A stretch of 64,000 nucleotides of DNA. It comes from Novosphingobium flavum. Lineage in GTDB: Bacteria; Pseudomonadota; Alphaproteobacteria; Sphingomonadales; Sphingomonadaceae. Shown here one piece after another: positions 27,217 through 36,297 of this stretch. The position numbers were made by a program, and so were the translations under genes. Each line of letters begins with the position of its first letter. Position 1 is the first letter of the stretch. The notes under the pieces were generated by a model, which was not told where the DNA came from, searched no databases, and worked only from the letters and a program-made list of their open reading frames with translations. The DNA lies in the NCBI RefSeq assembly GCF_014230315.1, contig NZ_JACLAW010000005.1, positions 248,001 to 312,000 of the forward strand, in the 5' to 3' direction.

Positions 27217-27825
27217 ATGAAGACCCTGTTCAAGGCCGGGCCCTGCCTGGCGCTCCTCGCCCTCGCGGCTCCGGCCATGGCCCAGCAGGCCCCGGCCGCC
27301 GCTGCGCCTGCCACCGCCCCCGCCGGCCCGCCGAAGGAGCCGCGCGACAAGGGAACCTACATCACCCGCGAGCAGATGCAGGCGATCGCCGCCAGCGTGG
27401 TCGACAAGACCACCGGTAAGCCCGGCGGCTTCAGCAAGCGGCTGATCAACTATTCGACCCACTCCACCGCCTTCATCCGCCTGGTCAAGCCCGAGGGCCC
27501 CCATGCCCACGGCACGCTGAGCGAGGTTTTCGTGATCACCGACGGCGGCGGCGTGCTGGAGACCGGCGGCACGATCACCGGGGTCACCGGCCACGATTCG
27601 GCCACGCACAAGGATCTGTTCCTCGATCCGCAGCCGGCCAATCCCAACCCGGCGCGGCGCGCGTCCAATCCCGGCGACCTTGCCGGGACCGACGTGGTCG
27701 GGGGCTATCGCCAGCATCTGAAGGCGGGCGACATCGTGCTGGTCCCGGCACTGGTGTCGCACCGCTGGGTCGAGGTCGACGGTTCGGTCACTTACCTCGA
27801 CATCAAGTTCCCCAAGGCCGATTGA
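27217..27825 (+). CDS. Secreted single-cupin protein
   Basis: Protein of 202 residues with a Sec signal (MKTLFKAGPCLALLALAAPAMAQ) and an Ala/Pro-rich linker. AAGGA at 27203-27207 supports the start. The cupin core shows the metal-binding His residues in GPHAHGTLSEVFVI and a later His in PALVSHRWVEV. The family is too diverse for a function: isomerases, dioxygenases and binding proteins share it. It is 21 bases after the amidohydrolase and 19 before the cytochrome, so it belongs to one operon and acts in the periplasm. A role in ring opening, lactone isomerisation or ligand holding is possible. Confidence 0.85.
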   Translation: MKTLFKAGPCLALLALAAPAMAQQAPAAAAPATAPAGPPKEPRDKGTYITREQMQAIAASVVDKTTGKPGGFSKRLINYSTHSTAFIRLVKPEGPHAHGTLSEVFVITDGGGVLETGGTITGVTGHDSATHKDLFLDPQPANPNPARRASNPGDLAGTDVVGGYRQHLKAGDIVLVPALVSHRWVEVDGSVTYLDIKFPKAD

Positions 27826-27844
27826 TCGCGGGAGTGCGCTGGTA

Positions 27845-28348
27845 ATGGTTCCCAAGCATGCACTGCGCTGGACGGTGATCGCGGGAGTCGCGCTGTCGAC
27901 CTGCTCGATCCTGGCCCGCGCACAGGGGTTGGATGTCGCGTCGCCGCCGCCCGCGGGGCTCAAGATCACGACGCGCGATTACGATGTCGCCGCCCTCGCC
28001 AGACCGCACGGCCTGCCCGACAACATCTATCGCGGCCGGGTGATCTTCATGCAGCGCTGCGCCTACTGCCATGACGGAGTGGGCCAGCCGAGCTACAACA
28101 CCAAGGGGCCGTTCCTCGATCCGGAATTGATCACCCCGCTCGGCGATGCCGGCATCCGCATGTTCGTGGTGCAGGGGACCGACAACATGCCCGGGTATCA
28201 GTATGCGCTGACCCCGGCGCAGATCGATGACGTGATCGCCTATGTGAAGACCATCCCGGCCAGCGCCAAGCCGACCGAGGACCAGCTCGCCGGCCGCTTG
28301 CCGGGGGCGAAGGGCGGCGGGCGTGCCGCAGAGGGCGGGGGAGACTGA
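27845..28348 (+). CDS. Periplasmic c-type cytochrome
   Basis: Small mono-haem cytochrome of 167 residues. An N-terminal signal segment (VIAGVALSTCSILARAQ) precedes the haem-binding CAYCH at residues 72-76; the axial Met is probably Met115 in TDNMPGYQY. The C-terminal helix (TPAQIDDVIAYVKTIP) completes the class I fold. Its stop lies two bases before the start of a second haem protein, so the two are probably made together. It would carry electrons from the periplasmic oxidation step to the respiratory chain. Confidence 0.9.
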   Translation: MVPKHALRWTVIAGVALSTCSILARAQGLDVASPPPAGLKITTRDYDVAALARPHGLPDNIYRGRVIFMQRCAYCHDGVGQPSYNTKGPFLDPELITPLGDAGIRMFVVQGTDNMPGYQYALTPAQIDDVIAYVKTIPASAKPTEDQLAGRLPGAKGGGRAAEGGGD

Positions 28349-28350
28349 CA

Positions 28351-30267
28351 ATGGCCGCAACCAGCAAGAGCGCGGCCCTGACGCGCACGATCACCCGCCT
28401 TCTCATCGCCGCCGCGGCTATCACCACGGTGGGCAGCGTGGTCCAGGCGCAGATGGCCTCACCCGAAGTGCCGGGCCTGATGGGCGCGATCAAGGACGGC
28501 TCGGGCAAGCCGATGGCCGGGGTCACCGTGACCCTGCGCAACGTGGCCCAGGCTTTCGCCACCAGCGTCCACACCGATGAACGCGGGGTCTACATCTTCC
28601 CGCACCTCGCTGCCGGTCAGTACAAGGTCATGGCCCAGGCCGTGGGCTTCTCCGCCGCCAAGGCCGATGTCGCGCTCGACGGCGCCCATACCGGGCGGCA
28701 GGCTTTCTCGCTGAAGCCGCTCGCCGCCTACGGCCAGCAGCTCAATGGCTACGAATGGTCGACCATCCTGCCCGAGGCGACGCCGGCCCAGAAGCGGATG
28801 AAGCAGGTCCTCTACGTCGCCTGCACCGGCTGCCACAGTCTCGACGTGGCGCTGCAGAACCGGTTCGACGAGAAGGGCTGGAACATCGCCATCCAGTCGA
28901 TGGAGAACGCCTTCTACAACGGCTTCCGGCCGGGCGACCTGTCGGCCGCGCAACTGCGCTGGGAAGGGCAGGTGATCCGCCGCCACCGCGAGGAACTGGC
29001 CAGGTATCTGGCCGAAGCGCGCGGCCCCAATTCAAAGGTCCTGCCCAAGCCGCTGGCGCGGCCCACCGGCGATCCGGCCCGCTCGGTGGTGACCGAATAC
29101 GAACTGCCGCTCAAGGAGACGCAGAACGATCCCTCGTGGTTCACCGGGACCGAGTGGGAGCTGGGGCCGTCGGTCGGCATGCACGGCCAGGTGGGGATCC
29201 ACGACGTGATCGCCGATGCCAACGGCAAGGCCTGGATCACCCAGGCGCGCGAGACGTTCGAGACCAACCGTTCGGTGATCAAGCTCGATCCGAAGACCGG
29301 GGCGATGAAGGTGTTCAACCCGCGCGACGCACGCGGGCGGCTGGCCTACTTCGAACAGATCTCCGAGCCTGACGACAACGGCAACATCTGGATGCACAAC
29401 GGCGACCACATGGTCCGCCTCAACCCGACAACCGATACCTTCGACAACTGGCAGCGGCCGCAAGTGATGGGCGGCATGGGCAATTCGACCGACTGGGATT
29501 CCAGGGGCCGGGGCGTCGCCAATGCCCGCTACGGCACGGTCATGTTCGATCCGTCGGAGCTGGGCCGCAAGGACGTGGCCTATCCGGGCTGGTACTACTT
29601 CCAGCAGAACACGCCGGGCGACGGCACGACCTATGGCATTTCCGTCGATGCGCACGACAATATCTGGTGGTCGGAAAGCTATGTCGACAAGGTCGCCATG
29701 CGCGACGCCAAGACCGGCAAGGTCACCGAGTTCGACATGATCGATCCGGACTATGCGGCGCGCAAGGCGCTCGCCACCCCGGAAGACCTGACCTGGTACG
29801 ATTCGATCGGCGGGGGCACCTGGGCGATCAACTCGGCCTCGCCGCTGCCTTACATGAACATGCCGCGCCGCCTTGCGGCGGACAAGAAGGGCGACAAGGT
29901 CTGGGTGCCGATGTGGGCACAGGACCACATCGCCTCGATCGACATCAACACCCATGCGATCAAGTACTACAAGCTGCCGTTCAAGACCCACCCCTACAAG
30001 ACCACGGTCGACAACGACCACAACGTCTGGACCGACAGCGGCATGGCCAACGCGGCCTTCCGCCTCAATCCCACCACCGGTCAATGGGCCATGTTCCCGA
30101 TCCCCAGCCTCGGCTGCGCCTCGCGGCACATGAGCTATGACCGCTACAAGAACGAGATCTGGGTGCCATGCGATCAGTCGAACAAGGTGGTCCGCTTCCA
30201 GTTCCGCACCGAGGCGCAGCTGAAGGCGCTCGAAGCGGCGGCCACGCCGGCGGGAACCGGGAAGTGA
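28351..30267 (+). CDS. Fusion of carboxypeptidase-regulatory-like domain, cytochrome c motif and Vgb-type beta-propeller
   Basis: Exported multidomain protein of 638 residues. A Sec signal ends near VVQAQ (residue 34). Residues about 40-120 are a CarboxypepD_reg-like beta-sandwich (GLMGAIKDGSGKPMAGVTVTL). A haem-binding CTGCH lies at 158-162. From about 240 to 620 there is a streptogramin-lyase/SMP-30-like propeller with repeats such as ADANGKAWITQ, DDNGNIWMHN, DAHDNIWWSE and DNDHNVWTDS. Propellers of this type act as lyases or lactonases, and the haem suggests electron transfer. The fusion with a cytochrome gene just before it implies a periplasmic redox enzyme. The function is unknown. Confidence 0.85.
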   Translation: MAATSKSAALTRTITRLLIAAAAITTVGSVVQAQMASPEVPGLMGAIKDGSGKPMAGVTVTLRNVAQAFATSVHTDERGVYIFPHLAAGQYKVMAQAVGFSAAKADVALDGAHTGRQAFSLKPLAAYGQQLNGYEWSTILPEATPAQKRMKQVLYVACTGCHSLDVALQNRFDEKGWNIAIQSMENAFYNGFRPGDLSAAQLRWEGQVIRRHREELARYLAEARGPNSKVLPKPLARPTGDPARSVVTEYELPLKETQNDPSWFTGTEWELGPSVGMHGQVGIHDVIADANGKAWITQARETFETNRSVIKLDPKTGAMKVFNPRDARGRLAYFEQISEPDDNGNIWMHNGDHMVRLNPTTDTFDNWQRPQVMGGMGNSTDWDSRGRGVANARYGTVMFDPSELGRKDVAYPGWYYFQQNTPGDGTTYGISVDAHDNIWWSESYVDKVAMRDAKTGKVTEFDMIDPDYAARKALATPEDLTWYDSIGGGTWAINSASPLPYMNMPRRLAADKKGDKVWVPMWAQDHIASIDINTHAIKYYKLPFKTHPYKTTVDNDHNVWTDSGMANAAFRLNPTTGQWAMFPIPSLGCASRHMSYDRYKNEIWVPCDQSNKVVRFQFRTEAQLKALEAAATPAGTGK

Positions 30268-31997
30268 GCGCGCGGATGCGATCCGGGGCTCGCGCTCTGG
30301 CGGGTGTCGGCCTGGTCGGGGCAGGGCTGCTCGCCGCCGCTCCCGCGCTGGCCCAGACCCAGGACAGCGCCTGCGCCGACCTTGCCGGGATGAAGCTGGC
30401 GGGCCTGACGGTCACCACGGCCGAGGTCACGACCTCGCTCGCCGCGGTTTCGCCCCAGCTGGCCAAGGAAAGCGCGCAGCCGTTCTGCCGCGTCGGCGGA
30501 ACCCTGCGCCCCACGGCGGACAGCGAGATCAGGTTCGAGCTGTGGATGCCGGTCGGCAGCAAGTGGAACGGCAAGTTCCAGGCGGTGGGCAACGGCGGCT
30601 TCTTCGGCGTCCTCAACTACCGTTCCGCGCTGGGCGGGGTAAAGCGCGGCTATGCCGTGATGACCAGCGACCTTGGCCATACCAATGCGCCCGGCGCGAG
30701 CGAGGACGCAACCTGGGCGCTGGGCCACGGCGCAAAGGTGGTGGACTATGCCTATCGGGGCGAGCACAGCTCGGTGGTCGCCTCAAAGGCGCTTCTGGCG
30801 AAGTTTTACGGCAAGGCCGCCGATCACGCCTATTACACCGGCTGCTCTGCGGGCGGCATTCAGGGCCTGACCGAGCTGCTGCGCTACCCTGAGGACTTCG
30901 ACGGCTACGTAATTGGCGCGGCCACGCCCGACCATGTCGGCCAAGAACTGGGCGCGATGTGGAACACGCTGCAGGCCTCGCTGCTGTTCCCGGCCGATGC
31001 GCTCAAGGCCCCGCAGGTCACCGCGATCCACGAGGAAGTCCTGCGCCAGTGCGTGGGCAAGGACGGGGGCCTGCCGACCGACCGCTTCCTGACCGATCCG
31101 CGCCTCTGCCGCTTCCGGGTCGAGGCGCTGGCCTGCAAGCCGGGCGCCGCGAGCGAGACCTGCCTCAATCCGCGCCAGGTGGCGATCGTCCGCGCAATCT
31201 ATGCCGGGCCGCGCAATCCTCGCACCGGGGCCGAGCTGTTCTCCGGGATCATGCCCGGCAGCGAGCTGACCTGGGGCGCCTATTTCACCGGCAAGACCAA
31301 CCCGGCCAAGCCTGACCGGCCGTGGGGCGGGTTCATGATGTACATGGCCTATGGCGATGCCGATTACCTGCCCGGGCAGAAGTACCTGAAGTTCGACTGG
31401 GACAAGGACGTGACCGCCCTGCGCGCCATGCAGGTCGGCGGGGAAACCCTCGATTCCAGCTGGAACACCCGCAATCGTGATCTCGACAAGTTCGTCGCGG
31501 CCGGCGGCAAGGTCATCCAGTACCACGGCTGGGACGATCCCAACATCCCGCCGATGGAAGCGGTCAAGTTCCGCCAGAGCCTGGTCGATAGCCTGGTCAA
31601 GCGCCGCAAGATGTCGGTCGCGTCCGCAACCAATCTGGTCGACAGCTACCACCGCCTGTTCATGATCCCGGGCATGGGCCACTGCTCGGGCGGGCCGGGG
31701 CCTTGGTCGATAGCGCCCGCGCCCGGCCAGCCTGCCGATGGTGAGCATGACATGCTCACCGCGCTGGAGAACTGGGTCGAGAAGGGTGCCGACCCCAAGC
31801 GCCTGATCGGCGCGCACCTCAGCGGCGGCGCGCCTTCGGCGGGTAATCCCAATGGCGGCGCGGGGGCGCCGCAGAAGCCCGACATGACCCGTCCGATCTG
31901 CGCCTTCCCGGCCGCCGCCCGTTATACCGGCAAGGGCGACAGCGCCGATGCCGCGAACTACACCTGCGTCCGGCCGGCTGCGGCCAAGAGGAAATGA
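30264..31997 (+). CDS. Tannase/feruloyl esterase family protein
   Basis: Secreted serine esterase of 577 residues. GTG at 30264 overlaps the preceding stop by four bases; ATG at 30276 is an alternative. A Sec signal ends at APALAQ. The nucleophile elbow is GCSAGG with Ser195, and the Asp of GWDDPNIPP and the His of GMGHCSGG complete the triad. The paired Cys next to Ser (Cys194) and next to His are the disulfide typical of the tannase family (CS-D-HC motif). It hydrolyses galloyl, feruloyl or similar phenolic esters, in the periplasm or outside the cell. A second, more distant member is at 60660. Context with a TBDT and MFS carriers supports use of a phenolic ester as carbon source. Confidence 0.93.
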   Translation: MSARMRSGARALAGVGLVGAGLLAAAPALAQTQDSACADLAGMKLAGLTVTTAEVTTSLAAVSPQLAKESAQPFCRVGGTLRPTADSEIRFELWMPVGSKWNGKFQAVGNGGFFGVLNYRSALGGVKRGYAVMTSDLGHTNAPGASEDATWALGHGAKVVDYAYRGEHSSVVASKALLAKFYGKAADHAYYTGCSAGGIQGLTELLRYPEDFDGYVIGAATPDHVGQELGAMWNTLQASLLFPADALKAPQVTAIHEEVLRQCVGKDGGLPTDRFLTDPRLCRFRVEALACKPGAASETCLNPRQVAIVRAIYAGPRNPRTGAELFSGIMPGSELTWGAYFTGKTNPAKPDRPWGGFMMYMAYGDADYLPGQKYLKFDWDKDVTALRAMQVGGETLDSSWNTRNRDLDKFVAAGGKVIQYHGWDDPNIPPMEAVKFRQSLVDSLVKRRKMSVASATNLVDSYHRLFMIPGMGHCSGGPGPWSIAPAPGQPADGEHDMLTALENWVEKGADPKRLIGAHLSGGAPSAGNPNGGAGAPQKPDMTRPICAFPAAARYTGKGDSADAANYTCVRPAAAKRK

Positions 31998-32929
31998 CCA
32001 TGAAGCGCGTCCACCTGATCGCGGCGGCCCTGCTCGCCGCCGCCGCAACCACGGCCCCGGCCAGCGCCGCCCCGGCCGATCTCATGACCCCCGCCGGTCC
32101 CGTCCACACCTCGGCGGCGCGCGGTCCGCTGCGCCCGGTCGACTTCGCTCCGTTCAAGGGCCGCTCGTCGAGCGAGGTCCTTGCCGGTCCAGCCAGCGGG
32201 CTCGACAGCTCGTGGGTCATCTATACCCGGCTCGCGCCGCGCGCCGCGCCGCTCGGCTCGATCAGCCTCCCGGTCGATCACACCTACCTCGTGCTCAAGG
32301 GGCAGGCCAATGTCGAGATCGGCAACGAGCGCTTCGTGATCAAGCCGGAGACCATGGTGCTCCTCCCTGCCGGCACGCCGCACCGCATCTGGAATGCCTC
32401 GGGCGAGGAGGCGGACGTGTTCGAGGTTATCACCCCCGCGCCGCAGCGCGACCTTGCTGGCCTGATCCGCCCCGCCGCGCCGCGCCGGGTGCCCAATGCG
32501 GCCAGCCTCGTCCGGGTTGCCCCGCCGCTCGGCGAACTGGCCGGCGGCACCGGCCACGCCTCGCTCAACGAGCGGATTCTCGCCTCGCGCGCCACTGGAT
32601 CGCTCAACGTGCTCGAACGGCTGAATGACATGCTGCCGGGCGGCGGGCGCACGGAAACGCACCTCCATCCCTTCGATCAGGTCTATTTCGTCCGCAAGGG
32701 CGAGATGGCGGTGATCTACGGGATGAAGACCTACGTCGCCAAGGCCAACACCCTGGTGGTGCTGCCGGTTGGCGTGGTTCACAACAACACCAACGCCAGC
32801 AACAGTGTGCAGAGCATCGTGACCCTGCTGCTTCCCGAGCCGGAAAAGGGCCAGCCGCTGGGGCAGGGCGTGACGCTCTCGGGCTCAGCCGCGGCGGCCG
32901 CGCCGCAGCGTGGTGCCGCGCAGCCGTGA
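31994..32929 (+). CDS. Secreted bicupin protein
   Basis: Protein of 311 residues with a Sec signal ([24 protein letters not shown]) and two cupin domains. The ATG overlaps the esterase stop by four bases; the ATG at 32000 is nearly equivalent. The C-terminal cupin keeps the metal ligands ([11 protein letters not shown] and VGVVHNN). The N-terminal cupin has lost the first His-x-His ([11 protein letters not shown]) but keeps the late His in AGTPHRIW. So only the second domain probably binds metal. Bicupins include oxalate decarboxylase, gentisate dioxygenase and isomerases; none is a clear match. It acts in the periplasm with the esterase and single cupin. Confidence 0.85.
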   Translation: MTMKRVHLIAAALLAAAATTAPASAAPADLMTPAGPVHTSAARGPLRPVDFAPFKGRSSSEVLAGPASGLDSSWVIYTRLAPRAAPLGSISLPVDHTYLVLKGQANVEIGNERFVIKPETMVLLPAGTPHRIWNASGEEADVFEVITPAPQRDLAGLIRPAAPRRVPNAASLVRVAPPLGELAGGTGHASLNERILASRATGSLNVLERLNDMLPGGGRTETHLHPFDQVYFVRKGEMAVIYGMKTYVAKANTLVVLPVGVVHNNTNASNSVQSIVTLLLPEPEKGQPLGQGVTLSGSAAAAAPQRGAAQP

Positions 32930-34263
32930 ACGCCGTCCCCGGAACAGAGACCTCACCGGTCTTCAGCAGCTCGCCCGCCGATGCCGGCATCGTCGCGCCG
33001 AGCCCGCGCGCCTCGATCGGCGCGATCGTCGCCGCCTCCAGCGGCAACCTGGTGGAATGGTTCGATTTCTACGTCTACGCCTTCTGCTCGGTCTATTTCG
33101 CGCCGCTGTTCTTCCCCAAGGCCGATCCCACCGGGCAATTGCTCAACACCGCCGGGGTCTTCGCCGCCGGCTTCCTGATGCGCCCCATCGGCGGTTGGCT
33201 GTTCGGACGCATGGCTGACAGGCACGGGCGGCGCGGTGCGCTGATCACCTCGGTCCTCACCATGTGCCTCGGCTCGCTCGCGATCGCGGTCCTGCCGACC
33301 TATGAGACGATCGGCACCTGGGCCCCGGCGCTGCTCATGCTGGCGCGTCTCGTCCAGGGCTTTGCGCTGGGCGGCGAATACGGCACGGCGGCGACCTACA
33401 TGAGCGAGGTTGCTGTCGAAGGCCGGCGCGGCTTCCTCTCCTCCTTCCAGTACGTCACCCTGATCGGCGGCCAGCTCGGCGCTTCGCTGGTGGTGGTGGT
33501 GCTGCAGCACACCCTGCCCGAGGCCGACCTCAAGGCCTGGGGCTGGCGCATTCCCTTCCTGATCGGCGGGCTTGCCGCCGTGGTCGCCCTGCTGGCGCGG
33601 ATGCGGCTCCAGGAAACCACCTCGCAGGAACAGCGCGAGGACAAGCGCGCCGGCAGCCTCGCCGCGCTGATCCGCGAACACCCCGCCGCCTTCCTGTCCG
33701 TGCTAGGCTTCACCGCCGGCGGAAGCCTCGTGTTCTACACCTTCACCACCTACATGCAGAAGTTCCTCGTCAACTCGGCCGGGCTCGACATCAACGCCGC
33801 CAGTGAGGTGATGACCGTCTGCCTGTTCGTCTTCATGTGCCTGCAGCCGGTGATGGGCGCCCTGTCCGACCGGATCGGCCGCCGCGCCAACATGCTGATC
33901 TTCGCCGCGGGTGGCGCGATCATGACCGTGCCGCTTGTAAATGCGTTGCAGGGCACGACCAGCCCGGTTGCAGCCGGCCTGCTGATCACCGCCGCGCTCG
34001 CCGTGGTCAGTTTCTACACGTCGATTTCCGGCATCATCAAGGCCGAGCTGTTCCCCACCGAAGTCCGCGCCCTCGGCGTCGGCTTCGCCTATGCGCTGGC
34101 CAACGCGGTGTTCGGCGGCTCGGCGGAATATGTCGCGCTCTGGTCCAAGACTCTCGGGCACGAGGGCGCGTTCTACTGGTATGTCACGGCGATGATGGTC
34201 ATGGTCTTCTTCGTCTCCTGGCGTCTGCCCCGGCGGGCGCCCTACCTGGGGGACGGCGAGTGA
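32926..34263 (+). CDS. MFS transporter, MHS family (paralogue of the one at 21363)
   Basis: Inner-membrane importer of 445 residues. The GTG overlaps the bicupin stop by four bases and the MmgE/PrpD gene overlaps its own stop, so it is embedded in the operon. [26 protein letters not shown] and [15 protein letters not shown] are MHS signatures. Long runs such as FVEQ-free blocks around [16 protein letters not shown] are the same as in the protein at 21363. It is the only clearly membrane-integral product among the enzyme genes and should import the acid made in the periplasm. A dicarboxylate or aromatic acid is likely, as with KgtP/ShiA relatives. Confidence 0.92.
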   Translation: MNAVPGTETSPVFSSSPADAGIVAPSPRASIGAIVAASSGNLVEWFDFYVYAFCSVYFAPLFFPKADPTGQLLNTAGVFAAGFLMRPIGGWLFGRMADRHGRRGALITSVLTMCLGSLAIAVLPTYETIGTWAPALLMLARLVQGFALGGEYGTAATYMSEVAVEGRRGFLSSFQYVTLIGGQLGASLVVVVLQHTLPEADLKAWGWRIPFLIGGLAAVVALLARMRLQETTSQEQREDKRAGSLAALIREHPAAFLSVLGFTAGGSLVFYTFTTYMQKFLVNSAGLDINAASEVMTVCLFVFMCLQPVMGALSDRIGRRANMLIFAAGGAIMTVPLVNALQGTTSPVAAGLLITAALAVVSFYTSISGIIKAELFPTEVRALGVGFAYALANAVFGGSAEYVALWSKTLGHEGAFYWYVTAMMVMVFFVSWRLPRRAPYLGDGE

Positions 34264-35693
34264 CCGCGATCAGCCGCCGCACCGCGCTCGCCGGGATCGC
34301 CGCGACCGGCGCCCTCGCGCCCACGGCGCTGGGCGCGGCCGAGCGCGGCGACGTCACAGGGATCGTCGCCCGCCACATGGTCGCCTCGCGCACCGCCGCG
34401 CTGCCGCCTGCGGTGATCGAGGCCGCCAAGCACCGCATCCTCGATACCTTTGGCGCCATGATCTCAGGCGCGCGGATGAAGCCGGGCCTTGCCGCCCTGA
34501 AATATGTCCAGGCCCTTGGCGGCAAGCCCGAGGTCGGCGTCGTCGCCAGCCAGTTCCGCACCACGGCGGTCAACGCCGCGCTCGCCAACGCGATGTTCGC
34601 CCATGCCGACGAGACGGATGACTTCGAGCCTGTCACCAAGGCTCATCCGGGCTGCTCGGCCGTCCCGGCCGCCCTTGCCATGGGCGAGAAGAACAACGCC
34701 TCGGGCATGGCCCTGATCCGCGCCGTGGTCCTCGGCTACGATCTCGGTTGCCGCCTGCTCATGGCGCTCGGGCCCGATTCCGTGCGCGCCGGCCACCGCA
34801 GCGCCGAGGGCACTTCGTCCACTTACTGCGCCCTCGGTTCGGCCATCCTTGCCCCGCTGGGCGAGACGGGGATGCGCCATGCCCTGTCCTATGCCTCGCA
34901 GCAGGTCTCGGGCCTGTGGTCGTGGATCGACGACGAGGACCACATCGAAAAGGCCTTCGACTTTGCCGGCATGGGCGCCCGCAACGGGGTCATGGCCGTG
35001 ACCATGGTCGAATCCGGGATGACGGGGGTTCACGACGTGCTCGACGGCACGCACAACCTCCTGAAGGCCCTCTCGGCCAAGCCCGATCCGGCGGCGCTGA
35101 CCACTGGCCTCGGCAAGGACTTCTTCGTCACCCGCTCGGCGATCAAGACCTATACCGTGGGCTATCCCAACCAGTCGGCGCTCGACGCCCTGCTGACCCT
35201 GCGCCGGGAAAACAAGCTGACCGCCGACATGGTGAAGTCGATCCTCGTGCGCCTGCCGACCGATGCGGTCGGCATCGTCGGGACCAGCGCCATGCCCGAC
35301 GTCAACAATCCCCACCTCGTCTCGGTCGCGCTGCTCAAGGGCGCCGTCTCGTTCGACGATGCCCACGACGTCGCGCTGATGAAGAACCCGCAGGTCCTCG
35401 CCATCCGCGCCCGCACCACGGTCGTGCCTGACGAGAGCCTGATGGACCCCGCCGCTCCGCGCGGCGCCATCGTCGAGCTGACCCTTAACGACGGCCGCGT
35501 CCTCAAGCACCACACCCGTTTCCCTTCGGGCACCCCGGAGAACCCGCTCTCGGCCGATGAGGTCAGCGCGAAGGTGCTTGACCTCATCGCCCCGGTGATG
35601 GGCAAGGCGCGCGCGCAGCGCCTGATCGCCGCCACGTGGCAACTTGAGAAAATGCCCAGCGTCCGCCAGCTAGCAGCCCTGATGCGCGTATAG
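34260..35693 (+). CDS. MmgE/PrpD family protein with Tat-like signal
   Basis: Protein of 477 residues. GTG at 34260 overlaps the transporter stop by four bases and is chosen over upstream in-frame codons that lie inside the transporter. The N-terminus ([24 protein letters not shown]) resembles a twin-arginine signal. The body shows the MmgE/PrpD fold ([45 protein letters not shown]). Known members are 2-methylcitrate dehydratase, cis-aconitate decarboxylase and iminodisuccinate epimerase, and they normally work in the cytoplasm. Export would be unusual but fits the rest of the locus. It is the last gene of the run. Confidence 0.85.
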   Translation: MTAISRRTALAGIAATGALAPTALGAAERGDVTGIVARHMVASRTAALPPAVIEAAKHRILDTFGAMISGARMKPGLAALKYVQALGGKPEVGVVASQFRTTAVNAALANAMFAHADETDDFEPVTKAHPGCSAVPAALAMGEKNNASGMALIRAVVLGYDLGCRLLMALGPDSVRAGHRSAEGTSSTYCALGSAILAPLGETGMRHALSYASQQVSGLWSWIDDEDHIEKAFDFAGMGARNGVMAVTMVESGMTGVHDVLDGTHNLLKALSAKPDPAALTTGLGKDFFVTRSAIKTYTVGYPNQSALDALLTLRRENKLTADMVKSILVRLPTDAVGIVGTSAMPDVNNPHLVSVALLKGAVSFDDAHDVALMKNPQVLAIRARTTVVPDESLMDPAAPRGAIVELTLNDGRVLKHHTRFPSGTPENPLSADEVSAKVLDLIAPVMGKARAQRLIAATWQLEKMPSVRQLAALMRV

Positions 35694-35768
35694 ACGCCGT
35701 TTCGCGTTTCCTTGCCAGCGCCTTGCCGGAGTTGTAGCGTGGGGCTCCCTCGCTGGAGGTGCAGTCCG

Positions 35769-36188
35769 ATGATGTGCAAGGCAGCGGTTCGTGGTTTGGC
35801 AGCACTGTTGACGGTGGGGTCCTGCGTTCCCGCCACCGCGCAGGAGGCGGTCGAAACAGCGCAAATCCTGTCCGGTTCGGGCGCGCAGGGCAAGGCTATG
35901 CGCTCCTTGGGAGCGGCCATATCGGGAAGCATCAACGCCGCCGCAAATACCGTGGGCGCGCCGCCCGGCGGTACGCACCGCACGCCCATCCGCAATGGCG
36001 CGGCGCTCCACCGGGGCCGGTCCGTCCCCGCCGCCGGCGACGTGCTGGAGGAGACCGACGCCCCGGCCTATCGGGCGAGCAGCGGTGCCACGATCAGGGT
36101 GACCGGTGGCGGCTTCACCCCCGGCGCGGGCATGACCTGCACCAGCCATTGCGGCGACGTGCCGTCAGGGCCGAAGTCCGCGCCCTAG
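35769..36188 (+). CDS. Small secreted protein of unknown function
   Basis: Protein of 139 residues, not recognised. GGAGGT at 35755-35760 sits 8 bases before the ATG at 35769, so I use this start and not the in-frame one at 35712. The N-terminus (MMCKAAVRGLAALLTVGSCVPATAQE) is a typical Sec signal. The rest is rich in Gly, Ala and Ser with low complexity and looks flexible; two Cys near the end (MTCTSHCGDVP) could form a disulfide. It stands alone between the pathway operon and the patatin gene. No function is proposed. Confidence 0.65.
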   Translation: MMCKAAVRGLAALLTVGSCVPATAQEAVETAQILSGSGAQGKAMRSLGAAISGSINAAANTVGAPPGGTHRTPIRNGAALHRGRSVPAAGDVLEETDAPAYRASSGATIRVTGGGFTPGAGMTCTSHCGDVPSGPKSAP

Positions 36189-36297
36189 GCGGATCGACAA
36201 TTCCAATTTCGGGCGACTTGCCCGCCTGCTTGCGGTACAATCCGGCCTTGGCAGGGCATGTTGTCGCGTCTGTCTTGCCTGATCCGGATGCCGGGCA

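Noticed and set aside
22774..27969. A 1731-codon open frame on the minus strand
   Set aside because: It is antisense to the TBDT, amidohydrolase and cupin genes, has biased composition rich in Arg, Asp, Gly and Val, and shows no family motif. High-GC codon bias keeps this frame open by chance.
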